Origin: Nostocoides sp.
GTDB taxonomy: Bacteria; Actinomycetota; Actinomycetes; Actinomycetales; Dermatophilaceae
Assembly (NCBI GenBank): GCA_016702415.1
Contig: JADJEA010000001.1
Span: 973,001-1,037,000, forward strand
DNA length: 64,000 nucleotides
Direction: 5' to 3'
In this document: in pieces, positions 47,778 through 56,280 of the stretch
How the letters are laid out: the number at the start of each line of letters is the position of its first letter
Position numbering within the stretch: position 1 is the stretch's first letter
The notes under the pieces: generated by a model
Databases searched by the model: none
What the model was told of the DNA's origin: nothing
What the model saw: the letters and a program-made list of their open reading frames with translations, nothing else
Program-made: the position numbers and the translations under genes

Positions 47778-47889
47778 TCCGGGGCGAGGCCACGGCATAC
47801 GTCCAGGAAAGGTCCAGGGATGGCGGCTACATTCTGCCCGCCAACCGAAGTCGATCACGGCGACGACGCCGCGAGAAGGGACCTCACCC

Positions 47890-48111
47890 ATGGTCAATGT
47901 CAACCTCAGCAAGGGCCTCGACAAGGCGTACGAGGACAAGAGCGTCAAAGAGATTCTCGACGCCCCGCCCTCCGCTCTGGCCGGTCTCACCGAGAAGCAC
48001 GACGCCGTCCTGAAGGAGAGCTTCGGCATCTCCACCATTCGGCAGTTGGGGTCCAACAAGTACTTCGCCCTCGCCGGTGTGCTCGTCGCATTGGAGAACA
48101 AGGAAGGCTGA
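47890..48111 (+). CDS. 73-aa conserved small protein, function unknown
   Basis: Start ATG 47890 with AGAAGGGA upstream. Soluble, helical: MVNVNLSKGLDKAYEDKSVK, then EILDAPPSALAGLTEKHDAV and LKESFGISTIRQLGSNKYFA. The Leu-Ala-Gly-Leu...LKESFGI-T-LG pattern resembles the HhH-like fold of small helical proteins (DNA- or partner-binding), but I know no function. It follows sdhB in the same direction. Confidence 0.65.
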   Translation: MVNVNLSKGLDKAYEDKSVKEILDAPPSALAGLTEKHDAVLKESFGISTIRQLGSNKYFALAGVLVALENKEG

Positions 48112-48148
48112 CGCGCCCAGGCGCCCCCCGCGGGTCTACGGTGACGTC

Positions 48149-48673
48149 ATGAGCGACGCCGAGGTGACCGTCGACCCGGCGGACCTGGCCGCCTTCTGGG
48201 ATCTGGCGCGCGTCAAAGCCAAGCTCAACCGGTTCGAGGTCTACACCGGAGCCAATGCGGCGGCCTCCTTGATGCCGCCCGCGTGGGCGTTCGGGGCAGG
48301 CCCGGATCAGGCGGATCGGCTGCTCGACTTGGTCCTGGCCGGGACCAAGACCGCGACCGCCGGCGCCCTCTGGGACTATGAGGTGGCCGGCGAGGAGGTC
48401 GCCACCGTCGGTGATCTCGCGATCCTCCTCGACGGCGCCGCCCGTCCCCGGGCGCTGATCCGCACGACGGGCGTGGAAATCGTCGCCTTCGAGGACGTCA
48501 CCGCCGCCCATGCGTATGCCGAAGGCGAGGACGACCGCTCTCTGGAGTCCTGGCGCCGGATCCACGAAGAGTTCTTCACGACCGTGGCCGAGCACGATCG
48601 CGGGTTCGACCGGCGGATGCCGGTGGTCTGCGAGCGCTTCGAGGTCCTCTATCCCACCCCCCGCAACGCCTGA
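48149..48673 (+). CDS. ASCH-domain protein
   Basis: 174 aa. The region LVLAGTKTATAGALWDYE (G-K-T-T pattern), GDLAILLDGAARPRALIRTTGVEIVAFEDV and ESWRRIHEEFF is typical of the ASCH/PUA-like family, thought to bind RNA or modified nucleosides. Leaderless: TACGGT at 48137-48142, six bases before ATG. Independent gene. Confidence 0.8.
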   Translation: MSDAEVTVDPADLAAFWDLARVKAKLNRFEVYTGANAAASLMPPAWAFGAGPDQADRLLDLVLAGTKTATAGALWDYEVAGEEVATVGDLAILLDGAARPRALIRTTGVEIVAFEDVTAAHAYAEGEDDRSLESWRRIHEEFFTTVAEHDRGFDRRMPVVCERFEVLYPTPRNA

Positions 48674-48745
48674 TCCTCCACGCCACCCGCGCAACCCGGT
48701 GCCCCGGGGCCCTCGCTGGGCGCGGTGCCACCAGGCGACGACCCG

Positions 48746-50035
48746 TCAGCCGTCCGCGGACGCCACCCGCACCGACGCGGCCGGGAGCCGCCGCGCCGAC
48801 GCCGTGAACAGCACCGCGCCCGCCAAGGCCACGCCGACGAGGAAGACCCACACGCTGACGGGATCGTGCGCCAGGAGCGCGAGCAGCACCACCGGCGCGG
48901 CGATATTGGCCGCATTCCAAGACAGTTGGTATGCCGAGAGGTACCTCCCCCGCAGGGCCGCCGGTGCCGCCTCGACCGCGACCGCGGACAGCGGTGGTCC
49001 CCCGAGCAGTTCCCCCGCGGTGTAGATCGTCACGGCGACGAACACCCCGACCACCGCGGGCCACCGGGGCAGCCAGTTGCAGGCGGCGAGCGCGACGAAG
49101 CCCGCGGCATACACCATCTGGCCGGCGATCATGACGCGATAGCGGCGCGACCCGTCCATCCCCCGGACCACCAGCCCCTGCCCGAACCCGATCAGGACCG
49201 TGTTGGCCGTCAGGAGGCCGCCGCTGACCCAACCGGGCAGGTCGAGGGTGGCCACGGCATACACCGGGATGGCCACGACCAACGAGATCGTGCACAACGC
49301 GTAGGAAACATTGCCGGCGGCCAGGAGCAGGTAGCCGCGGTCGCGCAGGAGCGCGCCCCAGGCGCCCCGCGAGCCCGCACTCTCGGTCGCCTCCTGCGAT
49401 GCCACCTGCGACGCCACCTCGGACGCGGGCTCGGACGATGCCCCGGCCGGGACGCGCATACCGGTCCGCACGCGCAGCAGCACAGCGAACGCGAGGAGAT
49501 AGCTGATCGCGTTGACGACGACCATTGCCCGGTAAGCACCGGCGGAGTCGAGTTGCATGACGATGCTGGCCACGACTCCGCCGACGGCGAAGCCGACATT
49601 GCGCAGGGCCCCGAGGAAGCCGAACCACACCTCCCGCTCGCCTTCCTCCGTTGCCGCGGCGACCATGGGGGAGTAGGAACTCCAGAACGCGCTCTGACCG
49701 ATCGCCGCCAGAGAGCTCACGGCGATGATCGCGATCAGGTCATGGGCCAGGACATAGCCGAGGTACCCCGCCGCCTGGATGAGATTGGACGCCAACAGAA
49801 TCCGTTTGGCACCCCATCGGTCGACGAGGCCGCCCGCGACGAGGACGAGCGGGATCGCCACCGCGGCGGCAATCCCCAGAGCCAGACCGATCCGCGCCAT
49901 GGCGACGTCGGTCGTCCGCACGAAATAGAGGACGGACATCGGCATGAAGACCCCGCTGCCCAGGGCGTCGATCCCGATACCGGCGACCAGAGCCCCGTGC
50001 CGTGAGGCGTCCGGGAACCCGAGTCGGCGCAGCAC
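48746..50035 (-). CDS. MFS transporter
   Basis: 429 aa, 12 TM. Loop 2-3 motif GGLVDRWGAKRILL; helices from IGIDALGSGVFMPMSVLYFV to VSVWVFLVGVALAGAVLF; a central hydrophilic linker with Ser/Glu/Ala repeats (SEPASEVASQVASQEA). Resembles multidrug-type exporters; substrate unknown. GTG start 50035 with GAGGAT six bases upstream. Followed by the CPBP gene on the same strand, 18 bases away. Confidence 0.85.
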   Translation of the reverse strand: MLRRLGFPDASRHGALVAGIGIDALGSGVFMPMSVLYFVRTTDVAMARIGLALGIAAAVAIPLVLVAGGLVDRWGAKRILLASNLIQAAGYLGYVLAHDLIAIIAVSSLAAIGQSAFWSSYSPMVAAATEEGEREVWFGFLGALRNVGFAVGGVVASIVMQLDSAGAYRAMVVVNAISYLLAFAVLLRVRTGMRVPAGASSEPASEVASQVASQEATESAGSRGAWGALLRDRGYLLLAAGNVSYALCTISLVVAIPVYAVATLDLPGWVSGGLLTANTVLIGFGQGLVVRGMDGSRRYRVMIAGQMVYAAGFVALAACNWLPRWPAVVGVFVAVTIYTAGELLGGPPLSAVAVEAAPAALRGRYLSAYQLSWNAANIAAPVVLLALLAHDPVSVWVFLVGVALAGAVLFTASARRLPAASVRVASADG

Positions 50036-50053
50036 GCCCGAATCCTCGCATCC

Positions 50054-50851
50054 TCACGACAGCCAACTCCACCGAGATCGCAGCAGCGTGTAGCCGACGA
50101 AGGCGACCACGTCGAGCAGGGTGTGGGCCACCACGAGGGGCAACACCCGCTTCGTGCGCACGAAGAACAATCCGAACAGGAGGCCCATGACCGCGTTCCC
50201 GACGAAGCCGCCGAACCCCTGATAGAGGTGGTAGCCGCCCCGGACGAGGGCGGAGACACCGATCGCCGCGCGTGCGGACCAGCCAGCCTGTCGCCACCGC
50301 GTCAGGAGGTAGCCGATCATGACGACCTCCTCGAGAACCGCGTTCTGCGCGGCCGCGAGCACGAGGACCGGGACGCTCCACCAGTGGTCCGCGAGATTGG
50401 CCGCCGCGATGGTGGTGTTGAGACCGAGGGCGCGGGCGGCGGCATACAGACCCAGACCGGGTATGCCGATCCCTCCCGCGAGGGCGGCCCCCCACGCGAG
50501 GTCGCGACCCGGGCGACGCCGGTCCAGTCCGATCGCCGCCGCGGCGCCGGGATCGTCCCGGCGCAGGAGGTGGACGGCGAAAAGCGCCGGCAGGATGCCG
50601 AGGGCGATCGGTAGGAGCTGGTAAGCGAGGTCGAGCCAGGGCCGGTCGGGGGTGACGGAGGAGTTCATCGCCGTGGTCTGTCGGTCCAAGGCGATGTGCT
50701 TGGTCAGTTTGTCGACGAGGCTGAGCAGGGACCACAGGGCGGAGGCGCCGAGCGAGAGCCCGAGCAGGAGCCACGTCTCGGTGACGAGAGTGCGCCGGGG
50801 GAGGGAGGTGCGGGGGATGGTGCCGGTGTCGGGGAGGGCGGGCAGCGGCAT
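50054..50851 (-). CDS. CPBP-family intramembrane glutamic endopeptidase
   Basis: 265 aa, about eight TM helices. Abi/CPBP motifs: AVLEEVVMIGYLLTRW (EE), GGYHLYQG (His with upstream Arg) and AHTLLDVVAF (final His-Asp). These proteases process or regulate membrane proteins and are found in bacteriocin immunity. The ATG at 50851 lies within a GTATGCC word. The gene precedes the MFS gene and probably shares its operon. Confidence 0.85.
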   Translation of the reverse strand: MPLPALPDTGTIPRTSLPRRTLVTETWLLLGLSLGASALWSLLSLVDKLTKHIALDRQTTAMNSSVTPDRPWLDLAYQLLPIALGILPALFAVHLLRRDDPGAAAAIGLDRRRPGRDLAWGAALAGGIGIPGLGLYAAARALGLNTTIAAANLADHWWSVPVLVLAAAQNAVLEEVVMIGYLLTRWRQAGWSARAAIGVSALVRGGYHLYQGFGGFVGNAVMGLLFGLFFVRTKRVLPLVVAHTLLDVVAFVGYTLLRSRWSWLS

Positions 50852-50880
50852 ACGCCCAAGTGTGGACGCCGGACCTGAAA

Positions 50881-50920
50881 CGACGCCGGGAGGCGCGCTC
50901 GGGGCGGCCTCCCGGCGTCG
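50881..50920 (-). terminator. 14-bp hairpin terminator downstream of the 62-aa peptide gene
   Basis: Arms 50881-50894 and 50907-50920 are perfect complements with a 12-nt loop, 31 bases after the stop of the minus-strand gene. Confidence 0.75.
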
Positions 50921-50950
50921 CCGGGGTGGGGCTGGTAAAGGGAGGTGGCG

Positions 50951-51139
50951 TCAGTGCCCGAGGACCAGGTGGCGGTAGTACACCGGGACGCTCTGGTGAC
51001 GACGCACGCGGAGGGTGTGGTTGCGGGCGAGGAAGTCGCCGCCCAGCAGGAGGAGGGTGACACCGAAGATCGCGGCGACGATCGCCAGGACGACGGTCAG
51101 GAAGGTCGCGGTCGCGGCCAGGTGAGTCATGAGGCCCAT
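50951..51139 (-). CDS. 62-aa single-TM peptide under TetR control
   Basis: Starts ATG 51139 with AAGGAAA upstream. MGLMTHLAATATFLTVVLAI begins one strong hydrophobic helix (about 6-34), then a basic aromatic tail NHTLRVRRHQSVPVYYRHL. Resembles small membrane peptides of efflux/stress systems but matches no named family. Its promoter region carries two CTACATCTGTAG palindromes and faces the divergent tetR gene, so it is the likely target of that repressor. Confidence 0.7.
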   Translation of the reverse strand: MGLMTHLAATATFLTVVLAIVAAIFGVTLLLLGGDFLARNHTLRVRRHQSVPVYYRHLVLGH

Positions 51140-51155
51140 CGTGATTTCCTTCTTT

Positions 51156-51167
51156 CTACATCTGTAG
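51156..51167. promoter_or_regulatory. Operator copy 1, CTACATCTGTAG
   Basis: Perfect palindrome CTACA-TC-TGTAG, close to the Shine-Dalgarno side of the 62-aa gene. Core TACAnnTGTA is the form used by BlaI/CopY-type repressors, but a TetR gene is the adjacent regulator. Confidence 0.75.
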
Positions 51168-51181
51168 TGGTTCACTCACCA

Positions 51182-51197
51182 CACTACATCTGTAGTG
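51182..51197. promoter_or_regulatory. Operator copy 2, 16-bp palindrome CACTACATCTGTAGTG
   Basis: Extends the same core to 7-bp arms; centres of the two sites are 28 bp apart, on the same helix face within about one turn error. Confidence 0.78.
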
Positions 51198-51257
51198 GAT
51201 CAGTGGCAAGTCCGGTGATGTGACACCCGGCACAGGACACCCGGCACAATGGCGCCC

Positions 51258-51878
51258 GTGCACATGGATCTCCCTGCCCCGGACGCCGCCTCCGAGCCCG
51301 TGACCGGCCGTCGGCGACTCCTGCTCGACGCCGCGGTGACGGTCGTCGCCGGCGGGGGATTGCGGGCATTGACCCATCGCGCGGTCGATGCGGCCGCGGG
51401 TGTGCCTCAGGGCTCGACGAGTACCTACTACCGGACCCGGATCGCGCTGCTCTCGGCCCTCACGGCCCATGTCTCGTGGCTCCTGGGGGAGCGAATCGCG
51501 GAGTGCGCCCAGCGCATCGCCGTCATCGAGGACGTCGATGAGCAGGCGCGGGCGGCCCGGATCGTCGACGAGGTCGTCCTCCTCTTTGTGATGCACGTCA
51601 GCGAGCCCGATCTCGTCGTGGTGCAGGCCGAGCTGGGGGTGGAGAGCGTGCGCACACCGGAGCTGATGACGGTGCTCGGCCAATGGCGTCTGCACCTCGT
51701 CGCGATCGTCACCGAGATCGGGTCGGCGCTCTCCCGCGCGCACGCGGCCGATCGCGCCGAGATCACCGTCGCCGCGTTCCAAGGGGTTCTGTTGAGCGCG
51801 TTACCCCGGCCGCAGGCGGAACGGGCCGCCTATGTCGAGCGGGCGACTCGCCAACTCATCGAGGTGTTGCGGTCCTGA
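51258..51878 (+). CDS. TetR-family repressor, divergent to the 62-aa peptide
   Basis: 206 aa from GTG 51258, chosen because CACAAT stands seven bases upstream; ATG 51249 or 51264 are alternatives. HTH region: RRRLLLDAAVTVVAGGGLRALTHRAVDAAAGVPQGSTSTYYRTR. The ligand domain is helical, without a known subtype. It shares the intergenic region and operators with the 62-aa peptide gene. Convergent with the DUF4126 gene, four bases apart. Confidence 0.82.
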   Translation: MHMDLPAPDAASEPVTGRRRLLLDAAVTVVAGGGLRALTHRAVDAAAGVPQGSTSTYYRTRIALLSALTAHVSWLLGERIAECAQRIAVIEDVDEQARAARIVDEVVLLFVMHVSEPDLVVVQAELGVESVRTPELMTVLGQWRLHLVAIVTEIGSALSRAHAADRAEITVAAFQGVLLSALPRPQAERAAYVERATRQLIEVLRS

Positions 51879-51882
51879 CGGG

Positions 51883-52494
51883 TCAGGCGTATGACGTGCC
51901 CGCCTCGTCGCGCACGCGGCGGTTCTTCCGCCACCGGTGAATGCGCCGCCACACCCAGAAGAAGAAGCCGAAGAGGAGCAGCAGGGCGACGATCACCAGG
52001 ATCGGGATGAAGATCGCGATCAAGGACAGGCCGAGGGCGGCCCCGTCCTCCATCGTCGAGACGATCGGCGCCCCGGCGCCCAGGGTGCCCGCATTGATCG
52101 CTGGGCGCGCGGTGACCTTGCCCGTGTGCACCAGTCCCGAGACGACCACCCCGAGGACGACGCCGACCCACGTGTGCTCGTGCATCCAGGTCGAGTTGTC
52201 GAGCTGGCCGGCGGCGGAGGTGGCGGCGAAGATAAGCCCACCCATGCTCGGTCGGATGAAGGTCTGGATCGTGTCGTTGATCGAGTCGACCGCGGGGACC
52301 TTGTCCAGGACGACCTCGGCGAGCAGGAGCACGGCACCCAGCCCGATCGCCCACCAACTCTCGATCCAGGCGAATTGGCTGGGGAGGGTGATGACGTCGG
52401 TGAAGCGCGCCAGGAGCGCGACGATCATGAACGGGATGTAGGCGTTCAGTCCGGCGGCGGCCGACAGGCCCATCCCCGTCAGGGCGGCGATCAT
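51883..52494 (-). CDS. DUF4126 integral membrane protein
   Basis: 203 aa. LTGMGLSAAAGLNAYIPFMIVALLARF (N-terminal helix pair), VDSINDTIQTFIRPSMGGLIFA and PIVSTMEDGAALGLSLIAIF are the DUF4126 marks; the C-terminus ends in a strongly basic tail (RRIHRWRKNRRVRD) after the last helix. About five TM helices. Function unknown in the family. Start ATG 52494. Confidence 0.82.
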   Translation of the reverse strand: MIAALTGMGLSAAAGLNAYIPFMIVALLARFTDVITLPSQFAWIESWWAIGLGAVLLLAEVVLDKVPAVDSINDTIQTFIRPSMGGLIFAATSAAGQLDNSTWMHEHTWVGVVLGVVVSGLVHTGKVTARPAINAGTLGAGAPIVSTMEDGAALGLSLIAIFIPILVIVALLLLFGFFFWVWRRIHRWRKNRRVRDEAGTSYA

Positions 52495-52805
52495 GGGAGT
52501 GAGCGTAACTTTCTCGGGCGGTCCCGGCCCGAATGGCCGGCGATCCGATTCAACCGTGAGGCGGCCGTGCGGATTCCGGCGCGCACCGCTTGAATCCCAC
52601 TCAATCGATCGCATCCGATTCAGATCGCACCGATCGCACCCATTCGATCGCGGCCAGTGCAGGCGCGGCCCGTGGAGCCGCGCCCGTGGAGAGGGCGCCC
52701 TGGGCGAAACCGCCCGGGAGAGGCCGAACGGGATGGTCACCAGTTGGTGACCACCCCGTTCGACTCGGCCGACGACGCGCGTCAGCCGTGGTGTTCAGTG
52801 CGGTG
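52495..52805. other. 311-bp gap: promoter and terminator region
   Basis: No gene found. 52725-52762 forms a long hairpin with flanking CGAACGGG/CCCCGTTCG and inner GGTCACC/GGTGACC, about 44 bases after the stop of the secreted-protein gene (its terminator). Bases 52545-52675 contain repeated GATTC/GATCGCA motifs (for example GATCGCA at 52611, 52624 and 52633 by eye) that could be regulatory sites for the DUF4126 gene. Confidence 0.45.
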
Positions 52806-53150
52806 TCAGCGAAGCTCGCCGACCTTGGGGGTGTTGATGCGACGGTCGCCGTAGTAGCACTTGGCGGTGGACCACATGCCGCTGCCCTGGTAGCGCCACG
52901 GACCGACCATCGCGTAGGTCGAACCGTTCGGGCGGGCGCACTTGACCCAGGCGCGGTACTGCGTGCCGGCGGCAGCGGTCCCGCACTTGACCTGCGTGCC
53001 CCGCACGACGTAGCGGTAGACGCACGCTGCGCGCTCCGCCGACGCCACGGTGACATCGCTCGTCGGGGCGGCCGACGCCGAGGTGGCGACGCCGATCCCC
53101 ATCGTCCCTGCGAGAGCGAAGCCCGCCAGAACTCCAGAAAGACGCTTCAT
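52806..53150 (-). CDS. Small secreted cysteine-containing protein
   Basis: 114 aa. Signal peptide MKRLSGVLAGFALAGTMGIG ... with an Ala-X-Ala cleavage site near residue 32; the mature part has four Cys (CVYRYVV, VKCGTAA, VKCARPNG, AKCYYGDRR), enough for two disulfides, and aromatic/basic residues (WRYQG, YYGDRRINTP). No family recognised. GGAGGGAA precedes ATG 53150. Divergent from metG. Confidence 0.75.
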   Translation of the reverse strand: MKRLSGVLAGFALAGTMGIGVATSASAAPTSDVTVASAERAACVYRYVVRGTQVKCGTAAAGTQYRAWVKCARPNGSTYAMVGPWRYQGSGMWSTAKCYYGDRRINTPKVGELR

Positions 53151-53314
53151 TGGTGTTTTCCCTCCGTGATGAGTCCCCCAACTCCGCGGCAGCCCCGGGG
53201 GACTCCGGTGTCGTGTGCAGGCCGCGTGTGTCGACGGTACACACAGGCGCGGGAAGGTTTCAATTAGGCAACGTGATTGATTCCTCAACTTTCTCCGAGA
53301 GTGGGCCGCCTCTT

Positions 53315-53320
53315 TAGGAT
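53315..53320 (+). promoter_or_regulatory. -10 hexamer TAGGAT of leaderless metG promoter
   Basis: TAGGAT, six bases (GGGCCC), ATG 53327; the transcript would start at or beside the A of AUG. Confidence 0.6.
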
Positions 53321-53326
53321 GGGCCC

Positions 53327-55120
53327 ATGCCGAAAGTCCTCACCGCTGTCGCCTGGCCCTATGCCAACGGCCCGCGACATCTGGGTCATGTCGCCGGCTT
53401 CGGCGTCCCCTCCGATGTGTTCGCGCGCTTCATGCGGATGAGCGGGTCGGAGGTCCTCATGGTGAGCGGCTCCGACGAGCACGGGACCCCGATCCTCGTT
53501 CTCGCCGACAAGGCCGGTGTCCCGGCGCGTGAGTTCGTCGACGTCAACCACGCGATCATCGCCCACGAACTCGCCGATCTCGGCTGTTCCTATGACCTCT
53601 ACACCCGGACGACGACGGCCAACCACTACGCCGTTGTCCAGGAACTCTTCCAGCGCAACCTCGACAACGGCTATTTCGTCGTGGCCCGCCAGCAGGTCGC
53701 GCTCGATCCGGCGACCGGCCGGACGCTGCCGGACCGCTATATCGAGGGCACGTGCCCGATCTGCGGGTATGCCGAGGCTCGCGGCGACCAGTGCGACAAC
53801 TGCGGCAACCAGTTGGAGCCGTCCGACCTGGTTGATCCGCGCAGCAAGATCGACGGCGCCACACCGCAATTCGGAGAGACCGACCACTTCTTCCTCGACC
53901 TCCCGGCGCTCGCCGACGCATTGCGGGACTACCTCGAGGAGCGGGAGGCCACTGGCACGTGGCGCCCCAATGTCATCAAGTTCAGCCTCAACATCCTCGA
54001 CGACATCAAGCCGCGAGCGATGACCCGCGACATCGACTGGGGCATCCCGCTGCCCGGCGACTTGGCCACCCAGTACCCCACGAAGCGGCTCTACGTCTGG
54101 TTCGACGCCGTCATCGGCTACCTCTCGGCCTCGATCGAATGGGCCCGGCGCCAAGGGGATGAGCAGCGCTGGCGTGAGTGGTGGAATGACCCGGATGCCC
54201 TCTCCTACTACTTCATGGGCAAGGACAACATCACCTTCCACTCCCAGATCTGGCCCGCGGAACTCCTCGGCTACATGGGGCGCGGGTCGCGTGGTGGGAC
54301 CCCCGGGGTGTATGGCGACCTCAACCTCCCGACGGAGGTCGTCAGTTCCGAGTACCTCACCATGGAGAGCAAGCAGTTCTCCTCCAGCCGCGGGCACGTC
54401 ATCTCGGTGCGCGACGTCCTGACCCGTTATCAGCCCGACGCCCTGCGCTACTTCATCTGTGCGGCAGGCCCGGAAACCTCCGATGCCGACTTCACGTGGC
54501 GCGACTTCGTCCAGCGGACCAACTCCGAGCTCGTCGCCGGCTGGGGCAATCTCGTCAACCGGGCCGCGACGATGATCCACAAGTCGTTCGGCGAGATTCC
54601 GCCCCGTGGGCCGCTGGCGCCGGAGGATGAGGAGGTTCTCGCCGCGGTGGCCGTCGGCTTCGACACCGTCGGCGATCTGCTGCGCCGCTCGCGGCTGCGC
54701 CAGGCCACTGCGGAGGCGATGCGGGGCGTCGGCGAGGTCAACGCCTATGTCTCTCGGACGGAGCCGTTCAAGCTCAAGGGCGATGACCAGCGCGAGCGCC
54801 TGGGCACCATCCTCAATGTCCTGGCGCAGTGCGTGCTCGACTGCAACACCCTCCTCTCGCCGATGCTCCCGCATTCCTCGAGCGCGGTGCACCGGGTGAT
54901 GGGGGGCACCGGCGACTTCCAGCCGCTGCCCCGGGTCGACACCGTCGACGATCTCGACGGGGGGGCGGCATACCCGATCATCACGGGTGACTACGCGGCG
55001 ACGCCGACCTGGGGGCGGCACGACGTCGTCGTGGGCGCTCCGGTGGCCAAGCCGTCCCCGGTCTTCGTCAAGCTCGACGAGTCCGTCATCGCCGACGAAC
55101 TCGCCCGGCTGGAGGGCTGA
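53327..55120 (+). CDS. metG: Methionyl-tRNA synthetase
   Basis: 597 aa class I synthetase. PYANGPRHLGHVAG (HIGH motif as HLGH), SGSDEHGTP, zinc knuckle CPICGYAEARGDQCDNCG, and KQFSSSRG as the KMSKS variant. The C-terminal anticodon-binding helical domain is present but no extra tRNA-binding domain. Homologous to Rv1007c. Leaderless start. The following tatD starts 7 bases after the stop. Confidence 0.95.
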   Translation: MPKVLTAVAWPYANGPRHLGHVAGFGVPSDVFARFMRMSGSEVLMVSGSDEHGTPILVLADKAGVPAREFVDVNHAIIAHELADLGCSYDLYTRTTTANHYAVVQELFQRNLDNGYFVVARQQVALDPATGRTLPDRYIEGTCPICGYAEARGDQCDNCGNQLEPSDLVDPRSKIDGATPQFGETDHFFLDLPALADALRDYLEEREATGTWRPNVIKFSLNILDDIKPRAMTRDIDWGIPLPGDLATQYPTKRLYVWFDAVIGYLSASIEWARRQGDEQRWREWWNDPDALSYYFMGKDNITFHSQIWPAELLGYMGRGSRGGTPGVYGDLNLPTEVVSSEYLTMESKQFSSSRGHVISVRDVLTRYQPDALRYFICAAGPETSDADFTWRDFVQRTNSELVAGWGNLVNRAATMIHKSFGEIPPRGPLAPEDEEVLAAVAVGFDTVGDLLRRSRLRQATAEAMRGVGEVNAYVSRTEPFKLKGDDQRERLGTILNVLAQCVLDCNTLLSPMLPHSSSAVHRVMGGTGDFQPLPRVDTVDDLDGGAAYPIITGDYAATPTWGRHDVVVGAPVAKPSPVFVKLDESVIADELARLEG

Positions 55121-55127
55121 CTGCCAT

Positions 55128-55997
55128 ATGCCCGACGACGATCGCCGACACCGGCTCCCGGAGGCGCCGGACCCGCTGCCCGTGCCGGTCGTCGACAACC
55201 ACGCCCACCTCGACATCGTCCGCGACGACGGCCCGAGCCTGCCCCTGGAGGAGGCCATCGGCGCGGCCGCGCGGGTGGGTGTCGACCGGATCGTCCAGAT
55301 CGGGTGTGACGTCGAGTCCGCCCGCGCGAGCGTCGGTATGGCGCATCGCTTCCCGGGGATCGTCGCTGGAGTCGCATTGCACCCCAACGAGATTCCCCGC
55401 CTTGCCGCCCGCGGCGCCCTCGCCGAGGCGTATGCCGCGATCGACGCCCTCGCGGCCGACCCCCGAGTGCGCGTGATCGGCGAAACCGGCCTCGACTATT
55501 ACCGGACCGGGCCGGAGGGCCGCGACCTGCAACACGAGGCGTTCCGCTGGCATATCGCCCTGGCCAAACGCACCGGGAAGGTGCTGCAGATCCACGACCG
55601 CGATGCCCACGCGGACGTGTTGGCGATCCTGGATGGGGAGGGGGCCCCGCGGCATACGGTCATGCATTGCTTCTCCGGTGACATGGCCTTCGCCCGCGCG
55701 TGTCTGGAGCGCGGATTCTGGCTCTCCTTCGCAGGACCGGTGACCTTCAAGAACAACCACGCCCTGCGGGATGCCCTGGCGGTCACCCCGCTCGACCGGG
55801 TGCTTATCGAGACGGATGCGCCCTATCTGACGCCGATGCCCTGGCGGGGGGCGGTCAACTCGAGCTACCTACTGCCGCATACCGTCCGCGCGGCGGCGGG
55901 CGTTCTCGGGGTGGCGACTGCGACGCTGTGTGCGGCGGTCAGCGACACCGCGGAGCGTCTTTACGGTCCGTGGTGGCCCGCGGCGGCCAACGTGTGA
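55128..55997 (+). CDS. tatD: TatD-family metal-dependent DNase
   Basis: 289 aa TIM-barrel hydrolase. Metal ligands in VVDNHAHLDIV (HxH), GETGLDYYR (Glu), IHDRDAHADV, HCFSGD and ETDAPYLTPMPWRG. Family members act as 3-prime to 5-prime exonucleases/D-aminoacyl quality-control enzymes. Follows metG and precedes rpfB as in mycobacteria. The stop lies inside the Crp site for rpfB. Confidence 0.92.
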   Translation: MPDDDRRHRLPEAPDPLPVPVVDNHAHLDIVRDDGPSLPLEEAIGAAARVGVDRIVQIGCDVESARASVGMAHRFPGIVAGVALHPNEIPRLAARGALAEAYAAIDALAADPRVRVIGETGLDYYRTGPEGRDLQHEAFRWHIALAKRTGKVLQIHDRDAHADVLAILDGEGAPRHTVMHCFSGDMAFARACLERGFWLSFAGPVTFKNNHALRDALAVTPLDRVLIETDAPYLTPMPWRGAVNSSYLLPHTVRAAAGVLGVATATLCAAVSDTAERLYGPWWPAAANV

Positions 55998-56008
55998 CCG
56001 CTCTCACA
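55993..56008. promoter_or_regulatory. Perfect Crp-type box TGTGA-N6-TCACA upstream of rpfB
   Basis: TGTGACCGCTCTCACA matches the actinobacterial Crp/GlxR consensus TGTGAnnnnnnTCACA at all ten fixed positions. It lies 273 bases before the rpfB start, partly over the tatD stop, and a further TGTGA lies near 56023. Confidence 0.82.
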
Positions 56009-56280
56009 CGGACGCACGCGCTCCCGTGTGACGTGTGTGGCGAATGGGGCGTTGCTCACGTCCAGCCCCGTTATCAAAACTTGACCTTCGCGGGGGAGGG
56101 CGGGCATGGTGGAGATGTCAGCCGTGAAAGCGCACAGCACAACGGCAGCCCCGAGCAGGTCCACATGGGTGTGGGCCGGTAGTCAATCACCGCTGCGCGA
56201 TCGTCCCCCGATCACGGCTTCGTGCTCGTCGCTGCTGCCCGTGTTGCCGCTGGATCGGGAACACCAAGTCTGGAGCAGCT

